A stretch of DNA of 64,000 bases, from assembly GCF_946887195.1 (NCBI RefSeq), contig NZ_CAMPKE010000011.1, positions 62,001-126,000 on the forward strand, given 5' to 3'. This stretch comes from an uncultured Halomonas sp. GTDB taxonomy: Bacteria; Pseudomonadota; Gammaproteobacteria; Pseudomonadales; Halomonadaceae. Each line of letters opens with the position of its first letter. Positions within the stretch are counted from its first letter, which is position 1. This document shows positions 35,338 through 48,791 of this stretch, one piece after another. Both the position numbers and the translations under genes were made by a program. Below the pieces are notes generated by a model. The model did no database searches, was not told where the DNA came from, and saw nothing but the letters and a program-made list of their open reading frames with translations.

Positions 35338-36541
35338 CGTTGATCTCCAGGTCGTCGTCGAACGGCCAGCTCAAACTGCCGCGATCGAGCAGGAGCGCCA
35401 GTAATTCGGCACTGCCGGGATGCTGGAGCACTTGAGCGTTCACGTTCAGTGCGGCATCGCCGCTGAGCAGCGCGGCCAGGCCGGCATCACAGGCCAGGCC
35501 ATCGCCATCGACGAAAAGCGTGGCGCGTTTTTCATCATGCTGGCGATAGGCGAAGCGCGAGCCCAGCGTGCGTTCGAGAGTGATGCCGTCTTGTAGCTCG
35601 GCAACGAGCTCGGCGATCTCGGTCGGCGATTCGGCGGGGATCAACTGATCGACATACTTGGGCTGCGTCATCACGCGTCCGAACCACTGCTCCAATTGCT
35701 CGGGATTATCGAGGCTATCGAGGATCAATCGACGCATCCGCTCGAGCGCCGCATCGTCGATCTCGCCAGGGTGAGATGTTACCTCGCGACCGGCATCGCC
35801 ATAGCGGCGTGAGTCGGGTAGCTGCTCGCCGAGATAGTCGGCGAACGAGGTGATCGCTTCATCGGCGGAGGGGGCGCGAAAGCCCACCGATATCGTCATG
35901 CAGTCGTCGGATTGGCTAACGCCGTGGTGCGCCACGCCCGGTGGCAGATAGAGCATATCACCGGATTCGAGTAGCCAGTCCTGGCCCGCTTGGACCTCGA
36001 AGCGTTCGAGCATGCGCAAATCGATGTCGGCAACGATCGGCGCGTCGTCGGCGACGGGGCCGCCGAGCTGCCAGCGTCGTGTGCCGCTGGCCTGGAGCAG
36101 GAAGACATCGTACTGATCGACGTGCGGACCGACACTGCCGCCGGGCGGGGCGTAGCTGATCATGATGTCGTCGAGACGCCAGCGCGGTAGAAAACGAAAG
36201 TGATCGAGCAGGGCGCTGACTTCGGGTACGTAGTGATCGACGGCTTGTACCAGCAGTGTCCAGTCACGCTCGGGCAGGCGCGCGAAGGTGGCATCGGTGA
36301 AAGGCCCGTGGCTGACCCGCCAGGGCTTGGCGACTCCGTCCTCATCGACGCCTTGCTCTTCGATCAGCCGCGCCTCGACGCTATCTTCGCAGGCCAGCCC
36401 GGCCAACTCATCGGGAGAGAGCGGCGAGACGAAATCGGGCAGGGCGCCACGAATCAGCAGCGGCTTCTGCTGCCAGTAATTGCGCAGAAACTCGGCGGCG
36501 GTCAAGCCACAGAGCAGGGTGAGAGGCGTATCAGAGGACAT
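35330..36541 (-). CDS. roxA: Ribosomal protein L16 arginine hydroxylase (JmjC/cupin oxygenase)
   Basis: 403-residue Fe(II)/2-oxoglutarate oxygenase of the YcfD/RoxA type, which in E. coli hydroxylates an arginine of ribosomal protein L16. The double-stranded beta-helix carries the iron ligands H140 and D142 (GPHVDQYDVFLLQ), and a distal His in GVAHHGVS (about 205). The N-terminal WQQKPLLIRGALP and the C-terminal winged-helix region match the family. The start at 36541 has AGGTGG 5 bp upstream. It follows purB after a palindromic region; E. coli ycfD also lies near purB. The substrate is inferred from orthology. Confidence 0.9.
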   Translation of the reverse strand: MSSDTPLTLLCGLTAAEFLRNYWQQKPLLIRGALPDFVSPLSPDELAGLACEDSVEARLIEEQGVDEDGVAKPWRVSHGPFTDATFARLPERDWTLLVQAVDHYVPEVSALLDHFRFLPRWRLDDIMISYAPPGGSVGPHVDQYDVFLLQASGTRRWQLGGPVADDAPIVADIDLRMLERFEVQAGQDWLLESGDMLYLPPGVAHHGVSQSDDCMTISVGFRAPSADEAITSFADYLGEQLPDSRRYGDAGREVTSHPGEIDDAALERMRRLILDSLDNPEQLEQWFGRVMTQPKYVDQLIPAESPTEIAELVAELQDGITLERTLGSRFAYRQHDEKRATLFVDGDGLACDAGLAALLSGDAALNVNAQVLQHPGSAELLALLLDRGSLSWPFDDDLEINDE

Positions 36542-36605
36542 AAAGACCACCTGTGTCCGGGATATGTTGAACCGCTTGGGCCTCCAGAGTCGCGGCTACC
36601 CCGGC

Positions 36606-36689
36606 GGCAGGCCTGTGCGAGGGCGCTGTAAATACCTCCCTGTACGCTACCGATTCCTTCCCTGGAATCGGACCCTCTTCAGGCCTGCC
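36606..36689. repeat. Multi-arm extragenic palindrome between purB and roxA
   Basis: Nested inverted repeats: GGCAGGCCTG (36606-36615) with CAGGCCTGCC (36680-36689), GAGGG (36619-36623) with CCCTC (36673-36677), and CCGATTCC (36650-36657) with GGAATCGG (36664-36671). The last hairpin is preceded by ACCTCCCTGTACGCTA. The 192-bp gap carries no gene. The layout looks like a REP/BIME-type dispersed palindrome; only one copy is in this window. It may separate or stabilise the purB and roxA transcripts. Confidence 0.6.
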
Positions 36690-36733
36690 CCTGGCGCCGC
36701 TCACCTTGGTGGGCAGCTCTTTCAGCTTCTAGC

Positions 36734-38113
<1,380 letters not shown>

Positions 38114-38178
38114 TCATGTTTCCAGGTCACGTGGTGTCGATGGCACGCCACCTCGTGGCGCCTCGTTTCGATACGATT

Positions 38179-38817
38179 TCAGAGCAGCCGATCCAGGGTT
38201 TTTTTCATCGCCGCACGCTGGAATATCAGCTTCCAGCGCCGCCCACCCTGCTGATGCCAGAGCAGCGCGAAGCGAATGCCGGAAAGCAGCGCGGCACGTA
38301 CCCGTTCGGGCATCATGCGCTGCTGTAGCAACCCGGGATCGCCCTGGACGACGATGCGCTGGCGGAAGGTGGAAATGGTGTTCTGGTATAGCTCGCCAAG
38401 GCTGGCAACGACGTTTTCGTGGGTGTCGTCGAAGTGCTCGGCCTGACCCTGGATACGCGTCAAGCGCTCGCCCAATGTGTTTATCATCGCTGGCTGCTTG
38501 CGTAGTTTCTGCATCAGCATCAGCAGCGAAAAGCCATAACGCAACACGGCCGGGTCGGCCCGTTCGCGGCCGACCACGGCATTGAGCACGTCGAGTCCCT
38601 GGCGCAGATTGTTGTGATGGCCGCCGTAAATGGCTTCGAAGCTGGTCGGGTCGGTGTCGAGCGTGGCGCGAATCAGCGTCTGCCAGGCGCGCTCGTCGCA
38701 CTGCCCGGTGCGTGCCAGTTGATCGACCACCGCGGCGGCCTGGAACACCCCGGCCAGAGCGATGGCCTGGCGGGCCGTCGCATCCTTTGGCGCAGGCTGG
38801 ATCGGAAAGGTATTCAT
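38179..38817 (-). CDS. hflD: High-frequency lysogenization protein HflD homologue
   Basis: 212-residue HflD family protein, a peripheral membrane protein that in E. coli affects lambda CII stability; its host role is unclear. Family features include [32 protein letters not shown], the [15 protein letters not shown] helix and [16 protein letters not shown]. Its ATG overlaps the mnmA stop (ATGA), giving translational coupling, and purB follows, as in E. coli. The C-terminal end is shorter than some homologues. Confidence 0.9.
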   Translation of the reverse strand: MNTFPIQPAPKDATARQAIALAGVFQAAAVVDQLARTGQCDERAWQTLIRATLDTDPTSFEAIYGGHHNNLRQGLDVLNAVVGRERADPAVLRYGFSLLMLMQKLRKQPAMINTLGERLTRIQGQAEHFDDTHENVVASLGELYQNTISTFRQRIVVQGDPGLLQQRMMPERVRAALLSGIRFALLWHQQGGRRWKLIFQRAAMKKTLDRLL

Positions 38818-39974
38818 GCGGCCTTTGCCCCTTGCTTCCAGGCGTCGCGAATCACGCCGCCGCCCAGGCAGATATCGCCGTCGTAGAGTACCAGCGATTG
38901 CCCCGGCGTCACGGCGCGCTGAGGATCGTCGAAGACCACCTGTACGCCGCCATCGTCGCGCACATGCATGTGGCAGGGTTCATCGGTTTGGCGGTAACGG
39001 GTCTTGGCGGTCAGCCTGGCCTCGCTGGCGGGTGGCTCACCGGCGATCCAATCCATGGCTTCGGTGATCAGGGTGTCGGTGTACAGCAGCGGATGCTGCT
39101 GGCCCTGCACGGCGATCAGCACGTTGCGTTCCAGATCCTTGCCGGCCACGAACCAGGGCGCATCGGAATAATCGGCCAGGCCGCCGATGCCGAGGCCCTG
39201 CCGCTGGCCCAGCGTGTAGTACATCAGGCCCATGTGTTCGCCGATGTCGTCGCCCTCCGGGGTTTCGATGCGTCCCGGCTGGGCCGGCAGGTACTGTTGC
39301 AAGAAGTCGCGAAAGCGCCGCTCGCCGATGAAACAGATACCGGTGGAGTCCTTCTTGCGCGCCGTTGCCAGGCCGTGTTGCTCGGCCAGTTCGCGCACGG
39401 CGGGTTTTTCCAGCTCGCCGATCGGGAACAGGCTGCGGGCGATGGCGGCCTCGGGCACGGCATGCAGGAAATAGCTCTGATCCTTGTTGACATCCAGGCC
39501 CTTGAGCAACAAGGCCCGGCTAGCGCCTTGGCCCCGTCCCCGGCGCACATAGTGGCCGGTGGCGATCTTCTCGGCGCCGAGCATTTCGGCGTAATCGAGG
39601 AACACCTTGAACTTGATCTCGCGGTTGCAAAGAATATCGGGATTGGGTGTTCTCCCGGCCCGATACTCGGCCAGGAAATGCTCGAAGACGTTGTCCCAGT
39701 ACTCGGCGGCGAAATTGGCGGTATGCAGCCGGATGCCGAGCTTCTCGCAGACCGCCTGGGCATCCGCCAGATCCGTCTTGGCGGTGCAGTATTCGCTGCC
39801 GTCGTCTTCGTCCCAGTTCTTCATGAACAGGCCTTCGACCCGATAGCCCTGCTCGAGCAGCAGCAGCGCGGCAACGGAGGAGTCGACACCGCCGGACATG
39901 CCGACGATGACCTTGCCCGCGGCAGAGGGCTGCACGGTCGTGGTTGAAGTTCGCGTGGCTTGAGAAATGGCCAT
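38814..39974 (-). CDS. mnmA: tRNA-specific 2-thiouridylase MnmA
   Basis: Installs the 2-thio group on wobble uridine 34 of tRNA(Lys/Glu/Gln), taking sulfur from the Tus relay. About 386 residues. The PP-loop ATP pyrophosphatase motif is [14 protein letters not shown]. The two catalytic cysteines are in [12 protein letters not shown] and [13 protein letters not shown]. The start at 39974 is supported by family length but lacks a strong ribosome-binding site; ATG 40010 is an alternative, and the first roughly 20 residues (Ser/Thr-rich) are not conserved. Coupled to hflD. Confidence 0.95.
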   Translation of the reverse strand: MAISQATRTSTTTVQPSAAGKVIVGMSGGVDSSVAALLLLEQGYRVEGLFMKNWDEDDGSEYCTAKTDLADAQAVCEKLGIRLHTANFAAEYWDNVFEHFLAEYRAGRTPNPDILCNREIKFKVFLDYAEMLGAEKIATGHYVRRGRGQGASRALLLKGLDVNKDQSYFLHAVPEAAIARSLFPIGELEKPAVRELAEQHGLATARKKDSTGICFIGERRFRDFLQQYLPAQPGRIETPEGDDIGEHMGLMYYTLGQRQGLGIGGLADYSDAPWFVAGKDLERNVLIAVQGQQHPLLYTDTLITEAMDWIAGEPPASEARLTAKTRYRQTDEPCHMHVRDDGGVQVVFDDPQRAVTPGQSLVLYDGDICLGGGVIRDAWKQGAKAA

Positions 39975-40079
39975 TCTCGAATGAACGCTCGCAAAAATCG
40001 TCATCCGCAAGCGCCATGAACGCTCACGGATGAAAGGCTGAAAGATTGCGCGGGATTATACCGATTATGCTGTCGAGCG

Positions 40080-40529
40080 TCAGCGTTCACGGATGACATC
40101 GAGCGGATAGAGCTTGCCGCCGCGGACATCGCGCAGCCGCTGCATGACCAATGGGCTGCGCAGCCGCCCGGCGCGATCGAGATCGTCGATCTCGTCCAGG
40201 GTCAGCCAATGAGCGCCGACGATGCCGGTATCCAACGGGTTGTCGAGCCGGGCCAGCGGCAGGCCGACGAAGCCATGGCTGTGAAAGACCAGCCCATCGC
40301 CGGCGGTGAAGACATAAAGCCCCAGGTAGTCGGTGATGGCGACCTGCCAGGCGGCCTCCTCACGGGTCTCGCGCGCTGCGGCCTCGGCCAGGCGTTCGCC
40401 GGGCTCCAGATGTCCGGCGGGCTGATTGAATTGGCTGAAAGGCCCGCCCCGGTCCTCCTCGACCAGCAGGTAACGACCGGCGCGTTCGATGACCGAGGCA
40501 ACGGTAATATGCGGTAACCATCGTTTCAT
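40080..40529 (-). CDS. nudJ: NUDIX phosphohydrolase, NudJ-like
   Basis: 149-residue Nudix hydrolase close to E. coli NudJ, which hydrolyses thiamin pyrophosphates (HMP-PP) and nucleoside phosphates. Conserved features are [18 protein letters not shown] (here [12 protein letters not shown]) and RSPLVMQRL...LYPLDVI. The Nudix box reads GHLEPGE-x7-RETREEAAW, with all metal-binding glutamates but Ala in place of the late glycine. AGGA lies 8 bp upstream of 40529; the longer ORF (to 40607) was rejected. Its ATG overlaps the rluE stop as ATGA. Confidence 0.88.
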   Translation of the reverse strand: MKRWLPHITVASVIERAGRYLLVEEDRGGPFSQFNQPAGHLEPGERLAEAAARETREEAAWQVAITDYLGLYVFTAGDGLVFHSHGFVGLPLARLDNPLDTGIVGAHWLTLDEIDDLDRAGRLRSPLVMQRLRDVRGGKLYPLDVIRER

Positions 40530-41125
40530 GACTGTTTCCTCATGCGGCGAGCCGGTCGTCTCTGCTGATGCTTCACCGCGGGGGCGTGCAGTGTCTCGCT
40601 GCGCCATTCGCCGGGCTGCAGGCCATCCAGGCGCCAGCCGCCAATGGCGACGCGGATCAAGCGCAAGGTCGGGTGGCCGATATGCGCGGTCATGCGGCGC
40701 ACCTGGCGGTTGCGTCCTTCGCTGATCGTCAGCTCCAGCCAGGTGCAGGGAGCGTTCTCGCGCTGGCGGATCGGCGGCTGGCGAGGAGCGACGGTGGGGT
40801 CGCGCAACGGCCTGACCCTGGCTGGGCGCGTCGGTCCATCCTTTAATGTCACGCCCTGGCGCAGGGCGTCAAGTGCCGCCCCGTCCGGCGTGCCCTCGAC
40901 CTGCACCCAATAGGTCTTGGGCTGCTTGTGTCGCGGATCGCTGATGCGATGAATCAGCGCGCCGTCATCGGTCAGCAGCAACAGCCCCTCGGAGTCATAA
41001 TCGAGCCGCCCCGCGGCATAGATGCCGGGGACGCCGATGACCTCCGCCAACGTGGCTCGTCCCTGGCTATCGGTGAACTGGGAAAGCATCCGGTAGGGTT
41101 TGTGCAACAGATATAGCATGCTCAT
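40526..41125 (-). CDS. rluE: Pseudouridine synthase, RluE family
   Basis: About 199-residue RsuA-family pseudouridine synthase; E. coli RluE modifies U2457 of 23S rRNA. There is no N-terminal S4 domain. The catalytic aspartate is in [15 protein letters not shown], and the C-terminal [20 protein letters not shown] motif is typical. A basic tail ([13 protein letters not shown]) ends the protein. The start is unsettled: ATGs at 41125 and 41119 are close, with no strong ribosome-binding site, and the open frame begins with TTG at 41140. It is translationally coupled to nudJ and divergent from icd, exactly as in E. coli. Confidence 0.88.
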   Translation of the reverse strand: MSMLYLLHKPYRMLSQFTDSQGRATLAEVIGVPGIYAAGRLDYDSEGLLLLTDDGALIHRISDPRHKQPKTYWVQVEGTPDGAALDALRQGVTLKDGPTRPARVRPLRDPTVAPRQPPIRQRENAPCTWLELTISEGRNRQVRRMTAHIGHPTLRLIRVAIGGWRLDGLQPGEWRSETLHAPAVKHQQRRPARRMRKQS

Positions 41126-41127
41126 AA

Positions 41128-43632
<2,505 letters not shown>

Positions 43633-43660
43633 CCGGGAGAGTATCCGGCCGGCTACGATG

Positions 43661-43690
43661 CCCCTGCTCATGCCCGAGCGGGGGTTTTTT
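43661..43690 (+). terminator. Intrinsic terminator of icd
   Basis: A 9-bp stem with one GT pair (CCCCTGCTC 43661-43669 with GAGCGGGGG 43676-43684) is followed by six Ts (43685-43690), 29 bp after the icd stop. Confidence 0.92.
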
Positions 43691-43840
43691 CTTGAGTCCC
43701 CTTGCAAGGTTCGCCCACGGGACGCATCTTGCAATGAACCTGAATGTGTTGCGGGCGTCCAATAACTGTTGGCGTCGCGCATGCGATTCGGCTTGTACCG
43801 ATGGACTACGCCTCTTATGTTCAAGACAGAGAATGCGACG

Positions 43841-44203
43841 ATGACTGCCGTGGCGATGCCTTCCTGGGCGGGGATGACGCGCCCTCCACGGCCACAGGAG
43901 GAGAGCGAGGACGACCTGGCGATCAAGCCGGCCGATCCCGAACTCGAGGAGCCACCGCGCTACAAGGTGGTGTTGCATAACGACGACTTTACCCCCATGG
44001 AGTTTGTCGTCGAGGTGCTGCAGACCTTCTTCTACATGGATAGCGAAAAGGCCGTCCAGATCATGCTGGCGGTGCACACTCAAGGTAAGGCGACCTGTGG
44101 CATCTTTACCCGCGATATCGCGGAAACCAAGAGTCATCTGGTCAACGATTACGCACGAGAATGCCAGCACCCGCTGCTGTGCGATATCGATAGGGCCGAC
44201 TGA
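43841..44203 (+). CDS. clpS: ATP-dependent Clp protease adaptor ClpS
   Basis: N-recognin that binds proteins with N-terminal Leu, Phe, Trp or Tyr and hands them to ClpAP. The conserved core ([24 protein letters not shown], quoted here only as its span at about 43963-44032) holds the substrate-pocket residues, followed by [21 protein letters not shown] and HPLLC. The N-terminal extension is acidic and Pro-rich ([22 protein letters not shown]). The start is uncertain: ATGs at 43769, 43781, 43817, 43841 and 43856 are all in frame without a strong ribosome-binding site. ClpA follows 96 bp later. Confidence 0.92.
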   Translation: MTAVAMPSWAGMTRPPRPQEESEDDLAIKPADPELEEPPRYKVVLHNDDFTPMEFVVEVLQTFFYMDSEKAVQIMLAVHTQGKATCGIFTRDIAETKSHLVNDYARECQHPLLCDIDRAD

Positions 44204-44299
44204 CGTTGAGCAACGTGACAGTCTAGGGCTTGCGAAACTGCCCAATGTGCCCGATTGTGAAAGTGCCGACGATGCCCAAGCGGCTAGAAGGGGACTGCC

Positions 44300-46564
44300 A
44301 TGCTGAGCAAAGAACTTGAATTGACCCTGAACACGGCCTTCACGGTGGCGCGCTCCAAGCGTCATGAGTTCATGACCGTCGAGCACCTGCTGCTGGCCCT
44401 GTTGGACAACGCCTCCGCGGCGGATGTGCTGCGCGCCTGCGGAGCCAACCTGGACAAGTTGCGCTCGGACCTGCAGGACTTCATCAACTCCACCACGCCA
44501 CTGATTCCCGAGGACCAGGAAGATCGCGAAACACAGCCGACGCTGGGTTTTCAGCGTGTGCTGCAGCGTGCGGTTTTCCACGTTCAATCCTCCGGCAAGT
44601 CCGAGGTGACGGGAGCCAACGTGCTGGTGGCGATCTTCTCCGAGCAGGAGAGCCAGGCCGTCTATTTCCTCAAGCAGCAGAACGTGGCGCGAGTCGATGC
44701 GGTCAACTATATCGCCCACGGTATTTCCAAGGTTGCCGGCCACGGCCAGAACCCGTCGCCGTCTCAGGACGCCGAGGAGGGCGAGGAAGGAGTGAGCGAA
44801 GGCAATGCGCATCCTTTGACCGGTTATGCCACCAATCTCAACGAACAGGCTCGGCTCGGCAAGATCGACCCGCTGATCGGGCGCGACCATGAACTCGAGC
44901 GCACCGTGCAGATTCTTGCCCGTCGGCGCAAGAACAATCCCTTGCTGGTGGGCGAAGCCGGTGTCGGCAAGACCGCCATCGCCGAAGGCCTCGCCAAGCG
45001 GATCGTCGAAGAGGACGTGCCCGAAGTGATCAGCGACGCCGTGGTCTACTCGCTGGACATGGGCGCGCTGCTTGCCGGCACCAAGTACCGTGGCGATTTC
45101 GAGAAACGTTTGAAGAGCCTGCTGGCCGAGCTCAAGAAGCAGCCCAATTCGATTCTGTTCATCGACGAGATTCATACCGTGATCGGCGCCGGCGCGGCAT
45201 CCGGTGGCGTGATGGACGCCTCCAATCTGCTCAAGCCGCTGCTGTCGTCCGGCGAACTGCGCTGCATCGGTTCGACCACGTTCCAGGAGTTTCGCGGTAT
45301 CTTCGAGAAGGATCGGGCGCTGGCGCGGCGCTTCCAGAAAGTCGACGTCATGGAGCCATCGGTCGAAGACACCATTCGTATTCTCAAGGGTTTGCGCGGT
45401 CGCTTCGAGGAGCATCACCAGCTCAAGTACACCGATTCGGCGCTGGATAGCGCGGTACGTCTGGCGGATCGCTACATCAACGATCGCCACCTGCCGGACA
45501 AGGCCATCGACGTGATCGACGAGGCCGGTGCGCATCAGCGCCTGCTGCCGCCCGAAGTGCGGGTGTCGACCATCGATGTCGAGCAGGTCGAGGCGGTGGT
45601 CGCCTCGATCGCACGAATTCCGCCGAAAAGCGTATCGAGCTCCGATCGCAAGTTGCTGTCGAATCTCGAGCGCGATCTCAAGATGCTGGTGTTCGGCCAG
45701 GACGAAGCCATCCAGAGCCTGTCGGCGGCGATCAAGCTGTCGCGCGCCGGGCTCAAGTCGCCGGACAAGCCGGTGGGCAGCTTCCTGTTCGCCGGGCCGA
45801 CCGGGGTCGGCAAGACCGAAGTCGCCCGTCAGCTCGCCCAGTTGATGGGCATCGAGCTGGTGCGCTTCGACATGTCCGAGTACATGGAGCGTCACACCGT
45901 GTCGCGGCTGATCGGCGCACCGCCAGGTTATGTCGGCTACGATCAGGGTGGGCTGCTCACCGAGGCGATCACCAAGCAACCCCACTGCGTGCTGCTGCTC
46001 GACGAGATCGAGAAGGCGCATCCCGAGGTCTTCAACCTGCTGCTGCAGGTCATGGACCATGGCCGCTTGACCGACAACAACGGTCGTGAGGCGGATTTCC
46101 GTCACGTGATCGTGATCATGACCTCGAACGCCGGCGCCGAGCAGATCTCGCGGCGCTCGATCGGCTTCCAGTCGCAGGATCACTCCACCGACGGCATGGA
46201 GATCATTCGCAAGACCTTCTCGCCGGAGTTCCGTAACCGCCTGGATGGCATCATCCAGTTCCATGGCCTGGCGCCGTCGGTGGTGCGCAGTGTAGTCGAC
46301 AAGTTCCTGGTCGAACTGCAGGCGCAACTCGACGAGAAGCGCGTGCAACTCGATGTCGACGAACAGGCGCGGACGTGGCTGGCCGAGCAGGGTTACGATC
46401 CGGAGATGGGCGCCCGGCCGATGGCGCGCGTGATTCAGGAAAAGCTCAAGAAGCCGCTGGCCGAGATGATCCTGTTCGGCGAGTTGGCCGAACATGGCGG
46501 GCTGGTTCACGTGACGGTGGAGGGCGGCGAGTTGCACCTGGCCACGGAAGCGGAGTTGGCTTGA
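44300..46564 (+). CDS. clpA: ATP-dependent Clp protease ATP-binding subunit ClpA
   Basis: Hexameric AAA+ unfoldase that feeds substrates to ClpP, with ClpS as N-degron adaptor. 754 residues (E. coli 758). An N-terminal Clp-N repeat domain ([14 protein letters not shown]...) is followed by the D1 module with Walker A GEAGVGKT (about 218-225) and the D2 module with GPTGVGKT (about 500-507). A sensor/C-terminal D2-small domain ends it. AAGGGG lies 7 bp upstream. The clpP gene is not in the window. A hairpin and a terminator follow. Confidence 0.97.
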   Translation: MLSKELELTLNTAFTVARSKRHEFMTVEHLLLALLDNASAADVLRACGANLDKLRSDLQDFINSTTPLIPEDQEDRETQPTLGFQRVLQRAVFHVQSSGKSEVTGANVLVAIFSEQESQAVYFLKQQNVARVDAVNYIAHGISKVAGHGQNPSPSQDAEEGEEGVSEGNAHPLTGYATNLNEQARLGKIDPLIGRDHELERTVQILARRRKNNPLLVGEAGVGKTAIAEGLAKRIVEEDVPEVISDAVVYSLDMGALLAGTKYRGDFEKRLKSLLAELKKQPNSILFIDEIHTVIGAGAASGGVMDASNLLKPLLSSGELRCIGSTTFQEFRGIFEKDRALARRFQKVDVMEPSVEDTIRILKGLRGRFEEHHQLKYTDSALDSAVRLADRYINDRHLPDKAIDVIDEAGAHQRLLPPEVRVSTIDVEQVEAVVASIARIPPKSVSSSDRKLLSNLERDLKMLVFGQDEAIQSLSAAIKLSRAGLKSPDKPVGSFLFAGPTGVGKTEVARQLAQLMGIELVRFDMSEYMERHTVSRLIGAPPGYVGYDQGGLLTEAITKQPHCVLLLDEIEKAHPEVFNLLLQVMDHGRLTDNNGREADFRHVIVIMTSNAGAEQISRRSIGFQSQDHSTDGMEIIRKTFSPEFRNRLDGIIQFHGLAPSVVRSVVDKFLVELQAQLDEKRVQLDVDEQARTWLAEQGYDPEMGARPMARVIQEKLKKPLAEMILFGELAEHGGLVHVTVEGGELHLATEAELA

Positions 46565-46589
46565 TATCGAGCGTTGGTCTGATGCCGAG

Positions 46590-46637
46590 AGTCGGCCGGG
46601 AGCAAGGTGCTTCCCGCTGGCTCCCGGTCAGCCGACT
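46590..46637 (+). other. Long hairpin downstream of clpA
   Basis: AGTCGGC-CGGGAGC (46590-46603) pairs with GCTCCCG (46620-46626) and, after a GTCA bulge, GCCGACT (46631-46637). The 5' arm could instead pair locally: GCCGA (46584-46588) with TCGGC (46592-46596). It lies 25-75 bp after the clpA stop and before the T-tailed terminator. Possibly an mRNA-stabilising or terminator-modulating structure. In E. coli a tRNA-Ser gene (serW) sits between clpA and infA; no cloverleaf is seen here. Confidence 0.5.
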
Positions 46638-46656
46638 TACCGTGACATGAATGCTT

Positions 46657-46683
46657 GCGCCCTGTCGATGACGGGGCGTTTTA
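46657..46683 (+). terminator. Intrinsic terminator of clpSA
   Basis: CGCCCTG (46658-46664) pairs with CGGGGCG (46672-46678) including one GT pair, followed by TTTT (46679-46682). It lies 93 bp after clpA, before the convergent infA. Confidence 0.75.
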
Positions 46684-46745
46684 TTGAGGCAGTCGTGTAA
46701 TCAGGCGGGTTGTCGTCGAGATTTCGCGAATAACGGCAAGTGCGT

Positions 46746-46964
46746 TTAGCGTGAACGGTAGACGATACGTCCCTTGGATAGATCGTAGGGCGTCAGTTCG
46801 ACCTTGACCTTGTCACCGGTGAGAATGCGAATGTAGTTTTTACGCATCTTGCCCGAAATATGGGCAGTCACGACATGACCGTTCTCTAGTTCGACACGAA
46901 ACATGGTGTTGGGCAGGGTGTCGACGACGACACCTTCCATTTCAATATGATCTTCTCGGGCCAT
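46746..46964 (-). CDS. infA: Translation initiation factor IF-1
   Basis: 72-residue S1/OB-fold protein that occupies the ribosomal A site during initiation and assists IF-2 and IF-3. Nearly identical to E. coli IF-1 over its length ([54 protein letters not shown]). The start at 46964 has AGGAA 8 bp upstream; the in-frame ATG at 46991 adds nine non-conserved residues and was rejected. Downstream of bpt and aat on the minus strand. Confidence 0.97.
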   Translation of the reverse strand: MAREDHIEMEGVVVDTLPNTMFRVELENGHVVTAHISGKMRKNYIRILTGDKVKVELTPYDLSKGRIVYRSR

Positions 46965-47089
46965 ATAGGCGGTTCCTCGAATGTGGGGCACGACACATGA
47001 CAGCGGGCAACCCGCATCGCGTCGCCTTCGCTAATCAAGATAGCCCGATATTGTGCCGCATGCTGTGCGCCAAGGCAAAAAATCAAATC

Positions 47090-47827
47090 TCAAAGCGGGA
47101 TACTGCGCCGCCAGTGACGCCCATCGAGGAACTCCAGGGGCTGAAAGGCGCGCTTGTAATTCATCTTGGGCGACTCACGGATCCAGTAACCCAGATAGAC
47201 ATGGGGCAGGCCATGTTCGAGGGCCTTGTCGATCTGGCGGAGTACGGCATACGTGCCCAGCGAGCGGCGCTCGAAAGCGGGGGAGGGATCGAAGAAGGTA
47301 TAGATGGCCGAGAGCCCATGGCTCAGCAGGTCGATGGCGGCTACGGCGAGCAGTTTACCGTCGAGACGAAACTCCAGCAGCCGCGCATACGGATGATCGA
47401 GTGTGAGGAAAGTCCGGTATTGCTCATGGCTGGGCGGATACATGTCGCCATCGGCGTGCCGAGCACGGATATAGCGTGAATAGAGTGCGTAATGCTCGTT
47501 GTCGAAGACGGCCGGCCGTTCAACGACGCTCAGATCCGCATTGCGGCGTCCGAGCCGGCGCTGAGTGCGGTTGGGCACGAAATCAGCCACCGGAATGCGT
47601 ACCGAGATACACGCGCGGCACCCCTCGCAGTGCGGCCGATAGAGATGGCGCCCGCTGCGTCGAAACCCCAATAGCGCCAAGGCATCGTAGACGCCTTGCC
47701 CCGGGGATTCCTGAGGATCGAGAAACAGGGTGGTGGCTTCCCGGCCTGGCAAATAGCTACATGCATGGGGCACAGTCAGAAAGAAACGCAAATCCCGCGC
47801 CGGCTGTTGGGGAGCGCTACTGCTCAC
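47090..47827 (-). CDS. bpt: Aspartate/glutamate leucyltransferase (Bpt), N-degron enzyme
   Basis: 245-residue arginyl/leucyl-tRNA-protein transferase of the ATE1-related bacterial Bpt group, which adds Leu to N-terminal Asp or Glu so that ClpS can recognise the protein. The cysteine-containing N-terminal domain (PHACSYLPGREATTLF and RPHCEGCRACISVRIP) and the GNAT-like C-terminal domain (DGDMYPPSHEQYRTFL, YTFFDPS, YLGYWIRESPKMNYK) are typical. The GTG at 47827 is preferred: GGGAGG is 8 bp upstream. It overlaps the aat 3' end by 11 bp, so the two transferases are coupled. Confidence 0.9.
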   Translation of the reverse strand: MSSSAPQQPARDLRFFLTVPHACSYLPGREATTLFLDPQESPGQGVYDALALLGFRRSGRHLYRPHCEGCRACISVRIPVADFVPNRTQRRLGRRNADLSVVERPAVFDNEHYALYSRYIRARHADGDMYPPSHEQYRTFLTLDHPYARLLEFRLDGKLLAVAAIDLLSHGLSAIYTFFDPSPAFERRSLGTYAVLRQIDKALEHGLPHVYLGYWIRESPKMNYKRAFQPLEFLDGRHWRRSIPL

Positions 47828-48539
47828 GTTCCTGGCCTCCCGAGTCGCGTGGTATCGATAGCATTGGATCCCAGTCTGGCGCCGGTCGATCCGCATATTG
47901 ATTAAGGTAGTTGATGAATTGGTCTCGGGCGATACTCCGCGCGCCCAGACTGAGAAGATGCGGCGTCGTCATCTGGCAGTCGATCAGGCCGCCGCCCTGT
48001 CGTTCGAGATAGCGTGCGAGATGCACCAGCGCGACCTTGGAGGCATCGCGTTCGAGCGAGAACATCGATTCGCCGAAGAACACGCGCCCGATGGCGACGC
48101 CATACAGGCCGCCGACCAGATGGCCATGACGCCGGACCTCGATCGAATGGGCATGGCCCAATTGGTGCAGACGACGATAGGCAGCCTGCATCGATGCGGT
48201 GATCCAGGTACCCTCGGCGTCGGCTCGTGGAGCGGCGCAGGCCTCGATGACCGCCGCGAAATCGTTATCGCAGGTGATATCGAAGCCGGCGTTGCGCAGG
48301 CGCTTGGCCAGGCTGCGGCGTACACGGATCTCGCCGGAGAACAGCACCAGGCGCGGATCGGGACTCCACCAGAGAATCGGCTGGTCGTCGGCGAACCAGG
48401 GGAAGATGCCGCGCCGATAGGCGGCGAGCAGCCAGTCCGGGGTCAATGCCCCACCGGCGGCCAATAGGCCATCGGGCGCATCGAGCGCACTATCGAGGGG
48501 TGGAAAGTGAATCGGTTGGGCGGGTAGCCAGGGCAGCAT
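47817..48539 (-). CDS. aat: Leucyl/phenylalanyl-tRNA--protein transferase
   Basis: 240-residue enzyme that attaches Leu or Phe from tRNA to N-terminal Lys or Arg, creating ClpS-recognised N-degrons. The family opening FPPLDSALDAPDGLLAAGG, YRRGIFPWF, WWSPDPRLVL, GTWITASMQAAY, GGLYGVAIGRVFFGESMFS and CQMTTPHLLSLGA are all present. Divergent from ftsK, with about 250 bp between the starts. It heads aat-bpt-infA. Confidence 0.96.
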   Translation of the reverse strand: MLPWLPAQPIHFPPLDSALDAPDGLLAAGGALTPDWLLAAYRRGIFPWFADDQPILWWSPDPRLVLFSGEIRVRRSLAKRLRNAGFDITCDNDFAAVIEACAAPRADAEGTWITASMQAAYRRLHQLGHAHSIEVRRHGHLVGGLYGVAIGRVFFGESMFSLERDASKVALVHLARYLERQGGGLIDCQMTTPHLLSLGARSIARDQFINYLNQYADRPAPDWDPMLSIPRDSGGQEREQ

Positions 48540-48791
48540 GGAATCCAGTCATCGTATTGAAGGAACCGCAACGGGTGAGTTTGACGCCGTTGCCTGGCGA
48601 TCACAACGTCTGGCGAATCGGGGCGCGCAAGGCAATCGAAGGGCTGCCCCCTGTGCCATAAGGCTCAGGCTCGGTATGATGTCGTCCTCGTAAAGACAAT
48701 GTCATGCCCCGTCGGATGCCAAGGGCGAATCGGGCAAGATCGCCTGGCGGAATCCGGTCGGCGAACAGGTGGTAGCAAGGGGGTAGGCCAT

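Noticed and set aside
46565..46745. Possible tRNA-Ser gene between clpA and infA, as in E. coli.
   Set aside because: The stretch folds as one long hairpin plus a terminator; no cloverleaf, T-loop GTTCGA or acceptor pairing was found.
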